From Anthoceros angustus (lineage: Eukaryota; Streptophyta; Anthocerotopsida; Anthocerotales; Anthocerotaceae), in assembly GCA_010909165.1 (NCBI GenBank), contig VJWM01000068.1, positions 1,426,001 to 1,490,000 on the forward strand: a stretch of 64,000 nucleotides of DNA, given 5' to 3'. Positions 35,946 to 47,028 of this stretch are shown here, one piece after another. Positions within the stretch are counted from its first letter, which is position 1; every line of letters begins with the position of its first letter. Position numbers and translations under genes: made by a program. The notes under the pieces were generated by a model. The model ran no database searches and was not told the origin of the DNA. It saw only the letters and a program-made list of their open reading frames with translations.

Positions 35946-36955
35946 GAACTCTATACGACATTGGAATTGACCCCCTTGAGTGTTCGCGGCATGAATCCTC
36001 GGGACATGCATTTCCCTGGTGTGTGATGAGATAAGTTGCCCCGTATCCTTGGAAGAAGCAGCAACTCCTTGCGGGTGACATGCATGGGAGTGCTGAAACA
36101 CACAGCCCTTCTAGATGGCTTTAAAGGAGATGCACCAACATGGCCAAGTTCAAACACCACAAGAGTTTCTCGGAATTGGCCCCATACCCCCACTTGATAA
36201 AAAAAGATCGAGATATGGAGAAGCTTTCATCCAAGAGTTTGAAAGGGCGGTGTGTTTCCTCTTCGTGGCTCCTTTCCAATCCGAACACGAAACCCACCAG
36301 AGTTCAAAAGCAAGAAGGCCATTTACAAATGCTTCCATGTGACGCCCTAAATGCTTGCGCAGTGCACTCAATGCTTGCCGTTGCCCTCACGAAACACTGA
36401 AGGGCCGATCGGAATACTGTATCCAGCTTTTGTGATAGATACGGGGCTAAAAATGTGGAGGTGACGAAATAGGCGTGAGATTAAGTGCAGCAGCTCAAAT
36501 TTAGGCCCGGTTCTACGCAGCATTGAGTAGGTAAAGGTTGGTGGAGGGAAGAGCTGGCCTGCTAGATGTGTGAACTGGAAGCAACATGGTAAGAGCAGGA
36601 GAAGAAGGAAGGCGGACGTCCATCAATTCGCGCCGAAGTTGGAAAGGAAAAGAGAAGAAAGCGGAAATGATGAAAAGGGGCCGGAATGAGTAGCCGTAGC
36701 CGAGGAGGTGAAAAGCGGGTGTTAATGGCGGAAGAGCGGAGGGTGAATCCGGGCCGCAATGAATGCCTGGCAGCTGTACATACCATACTGGTATGATGTA
36801 CATGACGACATACGCAGAAATGCTGCTGCGCACTGGCTGGTCCTCCATTTTATGTCCGTCTCGTCGGTACATGACGTACCTCAAGTTCGAAGCGGGCGCG
36901 GTAAACGCTTCATTACGCGGTGAAAAGTCAGAAACGTCTGGATTGCGGGGTTAGG
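35946..36955. other. No gene seen
   Basis: Only short overlapping open frames; no recognised motif or promoter element. Confidence 0.35.
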
Positions 36956-37050
36956 GATTTAATGCTGGGGTGCCTTGATGTGGTGGAGCCCGCCTGTGTC
37001 AGCTCGCCATGGCCATCGGCCAGCACATCAAGGCAGCCCCGCATTAAACC
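36956..37050 (+). ncRNA. Candidate miRNA-like hairpin
   Basis: The arms 36956-36986 and 37020-37050 are inverted copies that can pair at 27 of 31 positions with four isolated mismatches. The apical loop is 33 nt. The core arm sequence is TGCCTTGATGTG. Size, near-complete pairing and small loop fit a plant miRNA precursor, but also a small inverted duplication or MITE. It does not match a conserved plant miRNA that I know. It lies about 760 bp upstream of the CFL1-like start codon, on either strand. Confidence 0.35.
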
Positions 37051-37651
37051 TTTAGGGACCGGGAATTTAATTCGCTTACTGCGGGAAATTAAACGGAGGT
37101 AATGATGGTGGGTAAAAAATAGCGGTGCATTTACGTGCAGTGCTCCGTGCGGGTGCGCCGGGCTTGACCCGCGGGGAACTGCGACTTCCCGGCGCTGCGA
37201 CTGCGTTCACCTTGTGGGAATTTGCATGAATGGCATTGACGTCAGGGAGGAAAAGAGCACAGAGCGCTCACGACCGGGTCAGGACTGGATTGATCAGAGG
37301 GTGGTGGTGACCAGAGTTGGGTCGGGACTCGGCAGTCGGCACCCCGGGTCGGGTCGGGTCGGGTCGTGAAGGAGTGCGTGGTGGTAGGAGTAGGGGTTGA
37401 GGCTTCCTCGCCCACCGTTTTAACATCTTCGCTCTCTGCTTCCCCGCTTTGGCCGAGCTCGCCGTGCCTGCTCTCTTCCGCGTCTGCTGCGTCGCGCTAT
37501 CTCGTCGGCGGGACAGCCTGTGCGCGCGTGTCGGTGGCGGTGCGCGGCTGCCTCGCCTGCTGCGCCTCGATTGCGGGCCTGTCATGTCCTTCTTCGACCA
37601 GCCGAATTGCGCGACTTCCCTGCCTTGCATCCAGTAGCGGGAGTGGCCGCG

Positions 37652-37785
37652 GGAGGGACGGAGGGACGGAGGGACGGAGGGACGGAGGGACGGAGGGACG
37701 GAGGGATTTTGTTGGGCGGTAGATTTTGTGGGCGGTAGGCTTTGTTGGGCGGTAGCTTTGTTGGGCGGTGGCTTTGTGGGCGGTA
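37652..37785. repeat. Simple repeats in the CFL1-like 5' region
   Basis: About seven copies of the 8-mer GGGACGGA (37652-37706) are followed by five copies of a looser unit GGGCGGTAG-TTTGTT (37710-37785). They end about 25 bp before the start codon of the CFL1-like gene and probably lie in its 5' UTR or core promoter. Confidence 0.8.
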
Positions 37786-37810
37786 GAGTCGGGGAAGGAA
37801 GGGAATCGAG

Positions 37811-39497
37811 ATGGCTGTGGTGATGGAGCTGGGGAGCGGGGGGTGGCGGAGCAGGGGGAAGGAATTTGTGGTGCAGATGCACCACAGCAGCCACAGCAGC
37901 AGCAACAAGTCGGCGGATTCCAGCTCCACCTCGGGCGCCAGCGCCGAGGTGCTGGCCATGGCCGCAGCGCTGCCCGGGAAGAAGCGCGGCTGGGGGCAGG
38001 ACCTCCACAAGGCCGTGCAGCTCATGCTGGGCCAGGTCCAGGTCCCCGAGACCCTGGACCTGCTGGGCATCTCCAATGCGCGCCACCCGCACCACCAGCT
38101 GCCGCAGCAGCAGGCTGAGTTCCTGGAGCTGGACCCGAATTGGTCCGTGCCCGAGGGCTGGGAGAAGTGTCTCGACCTGCGGGTAAGATTTTCCATCCCC
38201 TTCATCGTCTTCTTCGTGTCGTGGCCACGGCCTCGCAGAAGCTTTGCAATGCCTGTTCAAGCAAGGAATTGACGGAAGCCATGGTGTTGTTGCGAGTGCA
38301 GTCCGGAGCAGTCTACTACCAGAACCGCAGCACCGGGGCCAAGACGTACGTGGATCCCCGGCAGCAGCATAGGCCGGCCCTGGCCACGCCCAGCTCGCGC
38401 GACGGGGATCCTGGAGCTCGGATTCCGCACCCGCCACGCCTGTGAATTTCCTCGCCGGCAGCAAGCCGGCTTCCTCCTCCCCGTCCCCTCGGGCGACAGA
38501 CGGCAGCCCCTCGGGCCTCTGCCTGGGCTCGTTAGTGTCGGCGGAGATGGCGGCGCCCGCCCCATGGGCGCTGGAGCACTGGGCTGCCGCGGCCAGGGGA
38601 TTCTCGGAGCGGATTCCGCAGCAGGAGCTTCTGCGCTTCAGGAACCCCGGCCACGGCCAGAAGCAGGGCTTGGACGACAACTCCGGCCTCGACCTCAAGC
38701 TCAGCAGCTGCACCGCGGAGCCCCGTTTCCTCAAGGACGACGGCAAGAGCGTGTGCACCATGGAGAAAGTCCGGGAGGCCTTGCTCCGCGACAAGAGACC
38801 GCCTCCTTCCCCTTCTCTTCCCCTTCCCCAGCAGCAGCAGCAGGGCGGTGCGCTGCCCTGGTCCAGATCCCCGCAGCCGCTGCTGAATCTGCGCTCTCCT
38901 CCAGCCTCGCCTTCGGATTCCTCTTCCTCCGCCTCCTCCTCGACCCCGCCCTCCGACGGGCCAGCAGCAGCACCAGCAGGGAGGAGGAAGCGAGGATCCG
39001 GGTCTCGCCCAGGTTCGCCCAAGACTGTGGCTGCGGCGTCCTGCTGCCACCGCGCCGGGTCCCCTTCCGGCCCCAATTGCGTCTCCTCCAGCAGCAACGT
39101 GTCCTCGTCCCCGAACCATCCCTCGTCCGGGAGCATCTGCCCGGTGGACTCCTCCTCCAACCTGGCCTGCTCCTCGACGCACATTTCGCCAAACCTGGCG
39201 TCGCTGAAGCTCTCTTCTCCGCTGCTGGGCGGGGGGTCTCCGTTCCGGGCCGACGTGGAGGGCTCCGGCGGGCACCACCAGGATCTCGGGCTGGGGCTGG
39301 CGTCGGGCGCCCCGTCGCCGCCGACCGTCACCCTCAAGTGCTGCAAGAACTGCCTCATCTACGTGATGCTGTCCAAGGCGGAGGTGCAGTGCCCAAGATG
39401 CCACAACTCCGGGCTGCTCGACTTTTCCTCTACTGCTCCAGGCGCATCCTCACTCCCTGCCACCAAGAAGCCCAAGCTGGAGGTGGTAGAGCTATGA
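37811..39497 (+). CDS. CFL1: CFL1-like WW-domain protein
   Basis: Plant CFL1 (curly flag leaf 1) proteins regulate cuticle formation through an HD-ZIP IV partner. Exon 1 (37811-38182) ends inside the WW region VPEGWEKCLDLR. Exon 2 (from 38302, intron 38183-38301 GT-AG) continues SGAVYYQNRSTGAKTYVDPR. The reading frame then changes near 38442. A 65-nt GT-AG intron (38442-38506) restores frame and gives a 500-residue protein; a sequencing indel is the alternative. The C terminus (39330-39420) carries the family's four-Cys motif LKCCKNCLIYVMLSKAEVQC followed by PRC. The middle is a long Ser/Pro/Gln-rich stretch, making this protein much longer than Arabidopsis CFL1 (about 200 residues, from memory). 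The second WW tryptophan is replaced by Tyr. Confidence 0.75.
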
Positions 39498-42400
39498 CAT
39501 GGGTGGCATCCTTAACCTTCTTCTTTACGTCTTTCACATTCATGTTTCAGGGTGTGACAAGACTCTCGTCAAGCAAGCTCAGGTCTTCGCTGCCCAGCAT
39601 CCAGCCAGCCAGCAGCAGCATGCAGGAGGACTTGTAGATATGCTATGCTATGCTGCTTATTTCTGGCTAGACATTGTGAGCACAACAGTTCGGTTCTCGT
39701 ACGCCAGCCGTATAATCAGGCCACTGCTGCCCTGCTGTGTGATGACCACTGCATCACTATTCTTTCTGTAATATTAGTGCTCTTGAGCTTCCTAGGATTG
39801 TGCTAGCCAGTGATGAACTCTGTACACAAGTGCACATAACGGGACATACCCACCATCACAACCTTGAGAGTCTCAGCAACGAAACAAACCAAGCTTGAAT
39901 CATCTTTCAATTTTCAGTTTCTGGCCCAAGGTTGTCTATCTTGCCGCTTGTTTTCAAAAGCAAACTTCAAATCCGAAGATGGACACCACCACTCGTACAT
40001 GTGTGTTTGCCTGCTCTGAGGAAGATCAAGCCTCGGCTCGTTTCGTGCCCGGCTTCCCTGGCTGTACAGTACACGCACAAGTGGTTCCAGGAGTTGATGA
40101 GTCATGCTCGCTCCACATTTATGGCCTTCACAGGTCAAGTGGTTGCGCTGGAACAAAATTTATATCCCCCTTTCCCCGCAATTCCATTCCCAACGGGTGC
40201 CCCTTTATTTCTCTTCTTCGTACACTGCATATACTGCTCCTGCAACAGCAACAGCAACAGCAACCTCCACTGCGCCATGCACTTGCCCCATCACACACTG
40301 TATCTACAGTATCAGTCAATCCCTCCGTTTCCTTTCGTCCGCTTTCCGTTCCAACAGACTACGATAATATATTTCTTCCACATGTACATTCCCAGCCCAT
40401 GAAATCATCCAAACACCGGAACAAAGCATCATCACCTCAACACAAACCCATCCACAGCAATCCACAACCCCCAAAGATGGTTCTCTATGCATACGAAACA
40501 TAGGAGCCTTAACAAGGGCATTTATGCCACACCTGACAGGCCGTTAGCACTGCACGTCTCCGGGGAGCCAAATGCATGCTCTCCCCGGGTTCCCTCCCGC
40601 AAATTCGTGTTCCGCCATTCCGGTGCAAGCAATGCAATTGGGGACGTTTATTAGACCGCTGCCTGCAGCATTCAAGTTTGAAAGCGCTATTCCTGGGCAG
40701 GCCGCGTGCAGGCCTCCAGGGGCATGACGACATGAGGCGCGTTCCATTGGCCACGCCCATGCCCCGGTCGCCGCCCGGCGGTCGCCCACCGGGAAATATA
40801 TGTACATAACATCGAATATTCTCACATTGTAGGCTCCACGTCCATCCCTCCCCCGGTGCCGCCGGATACACGTATCTGTACGCGCATACGCATACGCATA
40901 CGCATTTAAACGTCCGGGGGCCGCTTCGCGCACGCGACCACGTCGCTCCCCGCCACGTCACGCCGTCATTTACTCCTCAGTGGGAACGCCCTTAATTTAG
41001 GCCTTGACCGGTCAAGGCACGCAAGTTGAGTCCGATCGACCTCTATAGTCTATATATGCGCGAGACCTTCTCACTGTTCCCCTAACCCACGCGCCCTAAC
41101 CGGGTCGGTTTAACACGGGCGGGGCAACCATGACAGTCTGGCGGCGAGTTTAACTGGCGGTGTCTCCAAATTCGGCGGCTGCCGCGGGCGCTTCACGTGG
41201 CTCTCATCAGGCGGTTCCGCCGGCTCGTGGTTTAGCCAGGAGGAAGGTGAGCCATTTCGTGGCGTTAGGTTATTCAATAAGCGTGACAGCGTCTGACAGC
41301 GGCTGGTTGAATTGGCCCACATCGGGCATTGCCGGACGCGGTTCGTGTTCCTCATGTAAGCGTAACCCGGAATGGAGCTGATTTGTCAGCGTCGGTTGCA
41401 GGAGATTTGTCCGCTGCAAGGGAGATTAGCTGCCTGCCTGCCTGCCTAAGACTCTGCTCAAGAATGATGGGGTCGTGGAGGAGGGCGACTCGTCCCGCGA
41501 CGTCTCTCTCCCGGCTGCTGGCCGGTGTGTCTGTGACCTGGTCCTGTAGCCTGACTGGAGTTGGAACGGGCGGCGTTTAATGAAGGAAGCTCTGAACTTG
41601 AGATCTGGTGCGGAGCATCTGCAGGGGCTTGTCGTTTGCGAGGAGGTGGTTGCAGGATTTGGGGCTTTAGGTTTTGCGGTGTGTTTGTATATTAATGTAT
41701 GTCCACTGTATGTATTGCGTGTGCGTGTCGCAGCGGCAGCCAGCAGCCAGCAGCCAGCAGCAGTAGGAGCAGTAGGAGCAGTAGGAGCATGCCATGTCCG
41801 CCCTTGTCTCCAACTGCTTTTCAACGTGTGTCGCGGAAGTTGCAGATTTTTGTTGTAGGATTGCAGGTGGACATGACGTTTTTTCGGTGTGCAGACTTCG
41901 GCCTCCTTTCTTCCTAACACTGTGTTTATCTGTTCTGTGTACTCCAGCTTGTTATGCTGCTTCTGCTTATGTAGCTCGGGGTGGGCACTGGTGGGTGCCT
42001 CCGTCTGTGGTCAGTCAGGTCACCCTATATCTGAAACCACAGACAAGGCTACTGGCTAAAAATTGCCACCAGTGCTGTGGGCTTTTGGCTACGAATCTGA
42101 TCAGCTTGCTCAAAAACAACGCAGCAGGCAGACCATGTCCAGCCGTGGAAAGTGCAAAGGTCTTCGCCCGCAATGACATGTGCTTACGGATGGTGATGTC
42201 ATGCAAAAGACCAGAACGGCATGGTATATAGCAAGACCACATGTCGGGCTTCTTTCAGCAAATCAAATCTTCTGAGGAACAAGTGACACGACCCTGGGAA
42301 AGGGGAAAAGAGCCAGGTACTTAATCCGGCAGGTCTTGGATGCTTATAACCCAAAGGCCAGAGCACCATGGTTGCAAGAGTCAAGACTGTGCACATGTCG

Positions 42401-43480
42401 GGGCAAATCCACCGGGTGACAAGTGACAAAATCCTCAGAAAGGGGATGAGAGCCAGGTACATACACCATAAGGCAGGTCTTGGACGCTTATTTGCAAGAG
42501 AGACAAATGCAGCAAGCTGTCTGTATCAAGGGCGACCAAAACAGGTTTACTCTCACTCAATCTCTACCGCCCACAACACAGGATCCACAACCGGTGGCCA
42601 TACCCGTCTGACATCGACAAATAGGGTTACAAACATATCTACTCACAATCGTGAGCTGCACACCATCTACCGCCTTAAAAGTAGCTCACTGTCTGCATTG
42701 GAACTGCACCCGCTGGACGGTCTCCGGGTTTGAACTACTCTACAGCAAACTTTCTCCAAGAGGCGTGCCCCATTGATGACTGACCGTGCTCCTCCAACGC
42801 TGAAGATGTGGACTGACAGTCTACAGCTGCTAATGTTAGAAAGATTCTGGAAATGGCCAACTGCCCAAAGCGGTCTGCATGGAGGCTACTGGTTACTGGT
42901 TACTGGTTACTGCTACTGGTGGTACAATCGTGTGCAAGGCCCATTTTCCAAGTGCCCATGTCCCGGCCCCGGCTCCGGCGGCCCGTGCCGGGCCGGGCCG
43001 GCCCAGTCCAGACTCCAGACTTCCTCAGCCCAGACATATCTACAGTGCACACTGCACACTGCAGCCTTGCGAGTGCGAACCCCCAAAAATTGCGTCACAC
43101 TTGGCCGCACCACCCGCCCTGCAAAAGCATAAAAACTTATGGCACGCCAGACGCGGCTGGAAAATGGAAGAAGCAAGCTTGGTTTTCAGGCCAGCTTTTT
43201 GCGTTTTTGGGAAGCGCGGAAATACCTGACACCAAATGCAAAACCGGAGAATAGAAAATGCGAACGGGGCCGGGCCACCGAGGCGGGTGGGCTCGTTTCG
43301 CGTGCCCGTTGCTTGTTGCTTTTAAGACCCGGGCCCGCCCGTTCCGTCCCGTTGATTGCCACCATTTCTTGCCCTTAAACTATTCCAACCTTATCATTTC
43401 CGGCCCATTCAAAACCTGCCCTCATGGGCCGAGAATTATGAGGTCGTGCTGATTGCTCGACATCCCGAGGCCCAGCCGGC
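39498..43480. other. About 4 kb without a recognised gene
   Basis: The start is probably the CFL1-like 3' UTR. Microsatellites are CAACAG (40242-40264), GCATAC (40880-40903), CAGCAG/GTAGGAGCA (41730-41790) and GGTTACT (42890-42910). A TATATATG sequence lies at 41050. A degenerate ~80-bp repeat (GAGCCAGGTAC...GGCAGGTCTTGGA) occurs at 42275-42365 and 42415-42500. Open frames here are GC-driven and show no domain. Confidence 0.4.
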
Positions 43481-44151
43481 CTAAAGTCTACACTGGATCT
43501 TCCTCCACTACGCTACCATCCACTTGACCTTCTCCGTCCAATCACTCATTCCCCAATCTATTGACGTAAGTATTTTGTCCTTATCAGGCACACTCAAAAA
43601 GCATTTTGTCCTTTGATGGATTCATCTATCTTCCTTAACCCAATAAAAAAAAGTTCATCCAATGATTTCAATGGCATCTAAAATAATATACTAACTATAA
43701 TTAGTTATACTCTCTACATGCAACTACTGCCATCCAGGTTGGATTAGTTATTAACCTTATATCAAAATGCATACGATTTCACTATGCACAATATCATTGA
43801 GATTTATAATACTGGCGCACTTAAAAATACTATTCAAAAAAATTGATGACATGTCAAAAGTCAATGAAACATGATTCCTCGTAAATGCAGTATTATATAG
43901 TATATAATATTTAATTCTCCAAAAAAAAATTGTTGAACAACCAAGGACTTAATGGTCAATAAATCATTTTGAATCATTTTTCTTACTTGGCATATGTCAT
44001 AGTGCGAACGGTCAACTCCTTAGAGACACATTTTGTAAAAAAAATAGATGGTTTCAGTAACTTGTAAGACCTGAAAGTAGATGATCCGATGGTTTTAATA
44101 ACTTGTAAAACCCAAAAGTAGATGATCCATAGCAAGTAGCGGACTACCCAC

Positions 44152-44164
44152 TAGTATATAAGAG
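44152..44164 (+). promoter_or_regulatory. TATA box of the first DUF26 gene
   Basis: TAGTATATAAGAG lies about 120 bp upstream of the ATG, giving a 5' UTR of roughly 85-90 nt if transcription starts 30 bp downstream. Confidence 0.55.
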
Positions 44165-44276
44165 TTAGTACTCCATGTATAATAGTCCATAAAGTTCCAC
44201 AACACATTGCGCTGGTATTGTCTAGCTATCATTACTTGTCCATACGAAAGCTTGTTCTACATCATCTTTCTGCGAC

Positions 44277-44738
44277 ATGGCCTTTGAAAATTGTACCCTT
44301 TGTATATTGGTCTTTCTTACTTTTTGTGCTTTCATCAATGTAAATGAAGCACAAACGCCAATCACTAAATTTGTGCAAGAAATATGTAGTGAGGAGCAAC
44401 TTCCCTCTACATGGGATGATGCGCTCAGAAGGCTTACAGCTAAAGCACTTGACTCTTATCCTCCAATGTTCTCAAAAGAGAACAGTGCATCAGGACTTGG
44501 ACAGGTGGTTGGCCCAAATGCAAATCCAAGAGATGATGACGTGCTTTACTATTCTGCCAAATGTTCTTACCTAGAACCAAATTTGGTAAATCCAGGCCAA
44601 TGTCGTACATGCCTTGAGAACATAATCAGAGACTATGTTTTTTCTCCCTCTAGAAAGAATTGTGTAAGGCCTTCTGATCATGCAGTTGCTCTCTTTGGAT
44701 GCATTTTTCATTATGCTAACTACCAAGTTGTACAATGA
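44277..44738 (+). CDS. Secreted DUF26 (Gnk2-type) cysteine-rich protein 1
   Basis: A 153-residue intronless protein with an N-terminal signal peptide (residues 1-25, hydrophobic core CILVFLTFCAFI, likely cleavage after NEA). The mature part has Cys37, Cys96, Cys109, Cys112, Cys129 and Cys142. The order matches the six-Cys DUF26/Gnk2 fold: one early Cys, then C-Xn-C-X2-C, then two more. The C-X2-C part reads CRTCLENIIRDY and the last Cys is in FGCIFHYANYQ. Cys96-Cys109 spacing (12 residues between) is longer than the usual 8. Gnk2 itself is a mannose-binding antifungal seed protein; function here is unknown and probably apoplastic. There is no kinase or transmembrane domain. A TATA box at 44152 supports expression. 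Confidence 0.8.
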   Translation: MAFENCTLCILVFLTFCAFINVNEAQTPITKFVQEICSEEQLPSTWDDALRRLTAKALDSYPPMFSKENSASGLGQVVGPNANPRDDDVLYYSAKCSYLEPNLVNPGQCRTCLENIIRDYVFSPSRKNCVRPSDHAVALFGCIFHYANYQVVQ

Positions 44739-45033
44739 TTATATCCTAGGTAGAGTACTTTCCCACAAGCTCTAGACATTGACATTATGTTTTATTTCTC
44801 GTATTAATCTTATTACTTCAGTACTATTTTTAATTTTTTTTAATAATAAATAACTTATAAATCTAAAATCTTGTACTTAATATAAGATGGAGTAACCATG
44901 TACATACATAAAGTCATAGATTATTTATACATAAAATATATCAGCTTCGATTTATTCAACATCAAAATACTCATTTAAATTAGCTGGCAGCATAAGCTAA
45001 TTTCAATGAAAATGACGTGTGTATTTGTATTAC

Positions 45034-45175
45034 TAATTATGTAGGGCGGTAGGTAGTTTTGAGAAAAGTGATCACGGGAGTTAGTCCCCCTTGGGTTGGT
45101 GCCCTTTGTTGGGTTGACCCCTTTTTTTTCGGTGTAGATGGTGTTTTTTCCATCTCTTTTCAGTCTTCCCCTCTA
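45034..45175 (+). repeat. Island-associated motif, copy 1
   Basis: A ~130-bp motif beginning GTAGGTAGTT and containing CTTGGGTTG and GGTGTAGATGG-GTTTTTTCCATCTC, then CTCTATTAA. Related copies occur at 56662-56792 (+) and 58308-58392 (minus strand) around the second DUF26 gene. Confidence 0.5.
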
Positions 45176-46687
45176 TTAATGCTTATGTTATATAACATAT
45201 ATTGAAAGTGAACTATCAATTTAAATACATCTATATTAGGAGGTGAAGATGCATTTTATATTGGAACCAGATAGGTAAAGATAGCTAAGTTTAACTTTGC
45301 AATTTGGTTGACTTAGGTCCTTTCTAACCGTTAAATTGCACAATACGCGGCAACACAAACTATACGCTCATACCTCATATTGCATTGCATTCATACCTCA
45401 TATTGCATTGCGTTCAGACAAAGATTGCATAAACTACATGCGTGCTAAGGGTAATCGTTGTGTTGTGTAATAAGCATGTTCTTGATCCGTCAATATTATT
45501 TGTCTTGTGTAGAGATGTAGCATTGGTGGGGGCAGCCTATTAGTGAATGAGTTGCAAATGATTTCTCGAATACGTTACTTCAAAAGCAAGGGTGTCGATA
45601 ACGAGTTAGTAGTCACCAGTTTGTTAGGCTTGTGGTCATCTTGGCTACCTAGAGATGTAGACCTTACTTTTGCCATAGTTTACGGTTCAAGGGATCCGTC
45701 TCGGATTTAGTATTTTAAAGTGTGTCATATTATGTTGAATGGGATAACCTAACCCTAAGTGACCGAGCGACTCAAAATGAGCTTTTTTCCTCATACATTA
45801 TCCAATGAGACATTGATGGGAAGGAGAAGAGCAAGCGGTAATTGTCATGGAGGCTGAAAAAAAGAACGATATTGTAGATGAGGACTGAAAAATAGTCGAT
45901 GCAAAAAAATCTGGAAAACAGCCCGGTCACCTATGGGCTAAGATCGCTTATATGCAACTAAAGGTCACCTAAGTGAAGAAATAAGTATCGAGCGGTATAT
46001 AAAGACAATTTAGGGAGCCATGGACACACGTTAGTCACGATATGCAATCAAGACAAACAGTTTTCTTCTATTATGACTGCGCAATAAGGTGGATGAAGCA
46101 TCACAAGACCTAACGCCCGTTCCTGTAGTTGCCCTCACCCTCCGAAGCAGTTCCAGCACCTTCTTCAGTGGAGGCACAAGACACTTTTCGTTTCCGACGC
46201 CTGCAGTCATTGCCGTTTCCTCCTCAGCAGGCAAATTGGCTGGGAATGACTTACTCCAATTGAGGCTATCCATTAGACTAATTCTATATCCGCCCAAATA
46301 TGCGTATGCTCCGATGGTGTGCCATTCATCCCAACTTTCTCCTTCCTCTGTAGAAGGCTTGGAGGCGCGCTTGGTTTTCTGTTTTCCTTGCTTCTCTTAG
46401 TCTGCTCAATTGCCGTCGCACAACCATACTCGCGTCCGCTGCTAGTCTTCATAATGAGGTGCGTTACGAGTTGGATGATGGTAAAGGAAGCAAGTTCAAG
46501 CTTGATAAAGGAGGTAGCCAAATGGATTGCCATGCTACTAGCTGGGCGGCGTGCGAGTTCATGAGCGTAGTCGGTTACGTAGATCTTAGATCATGAAGTC
46601 CACATGACAAGATTGGATATATACTATACCACTTGACACATGGATGTAACCCATTTACAATGTTCAAAATGTAATTTACAACCCATG

Positions 46688-47028
46688 GCATTGTAAAGCA
46701 CATTTTGAACGTTGTAATATATGCCTTGAGACGTATCACAAAGGTACTTCCATAATCCTATAAACATATCTTGGATACACACCCTTGGATACATACGCTT
46801 GGATACACACCTTTGGATACATACGCTTGGATACACATCCTTGGGTACGTACGCTTGGATACACACCCTTGGATATATACGTTTGGATACATGCACTTGG
46901 ATACATATCCTTGGATTCATACTCTTGGATACATACTATAGTGGCACACTCCACGGGAGACAAGGAGGCGCGCAGCCTTACAATGCCATGCATTGTAAAG
47001 CACATTTTGGACGTTATAATATGTGCCA
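46688..47028. repeat. 14-bp minisatellite flanked by a direct repeat
   Basis: Twelve copies of a 14-bp unit (CTTGGATACATACG / CTTGGATACACACC) run from about 46778 to 46945. A ~36-bp sequence (CATTGTAAAGCACATTTTG, then ACGTT-TAATAT-TGCC) stands on both sides, at 46691-46728 and 46990-47028. The flanked unit may have arisen by insertion or by duplication of a boundary. Confidence 0.75.

Noticed and set aside
37268-39358. A 696-codon open frame antisense to the CFL1-like gene
   Set aside because: It lies wholly opposite a recognised gene in very GC-rich DNA where stops are rare, consists of low-complexity Arg/Pro/Ser/Gly sequence, and includes translated simple repeats.
39895-40503. 202-codon open frame downstream of the CFL1-like gene
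   Set aside because: No recognisable domain, contains a CAACAG microsatellite, and another overlapping frame of similar length exists; composition explains it.
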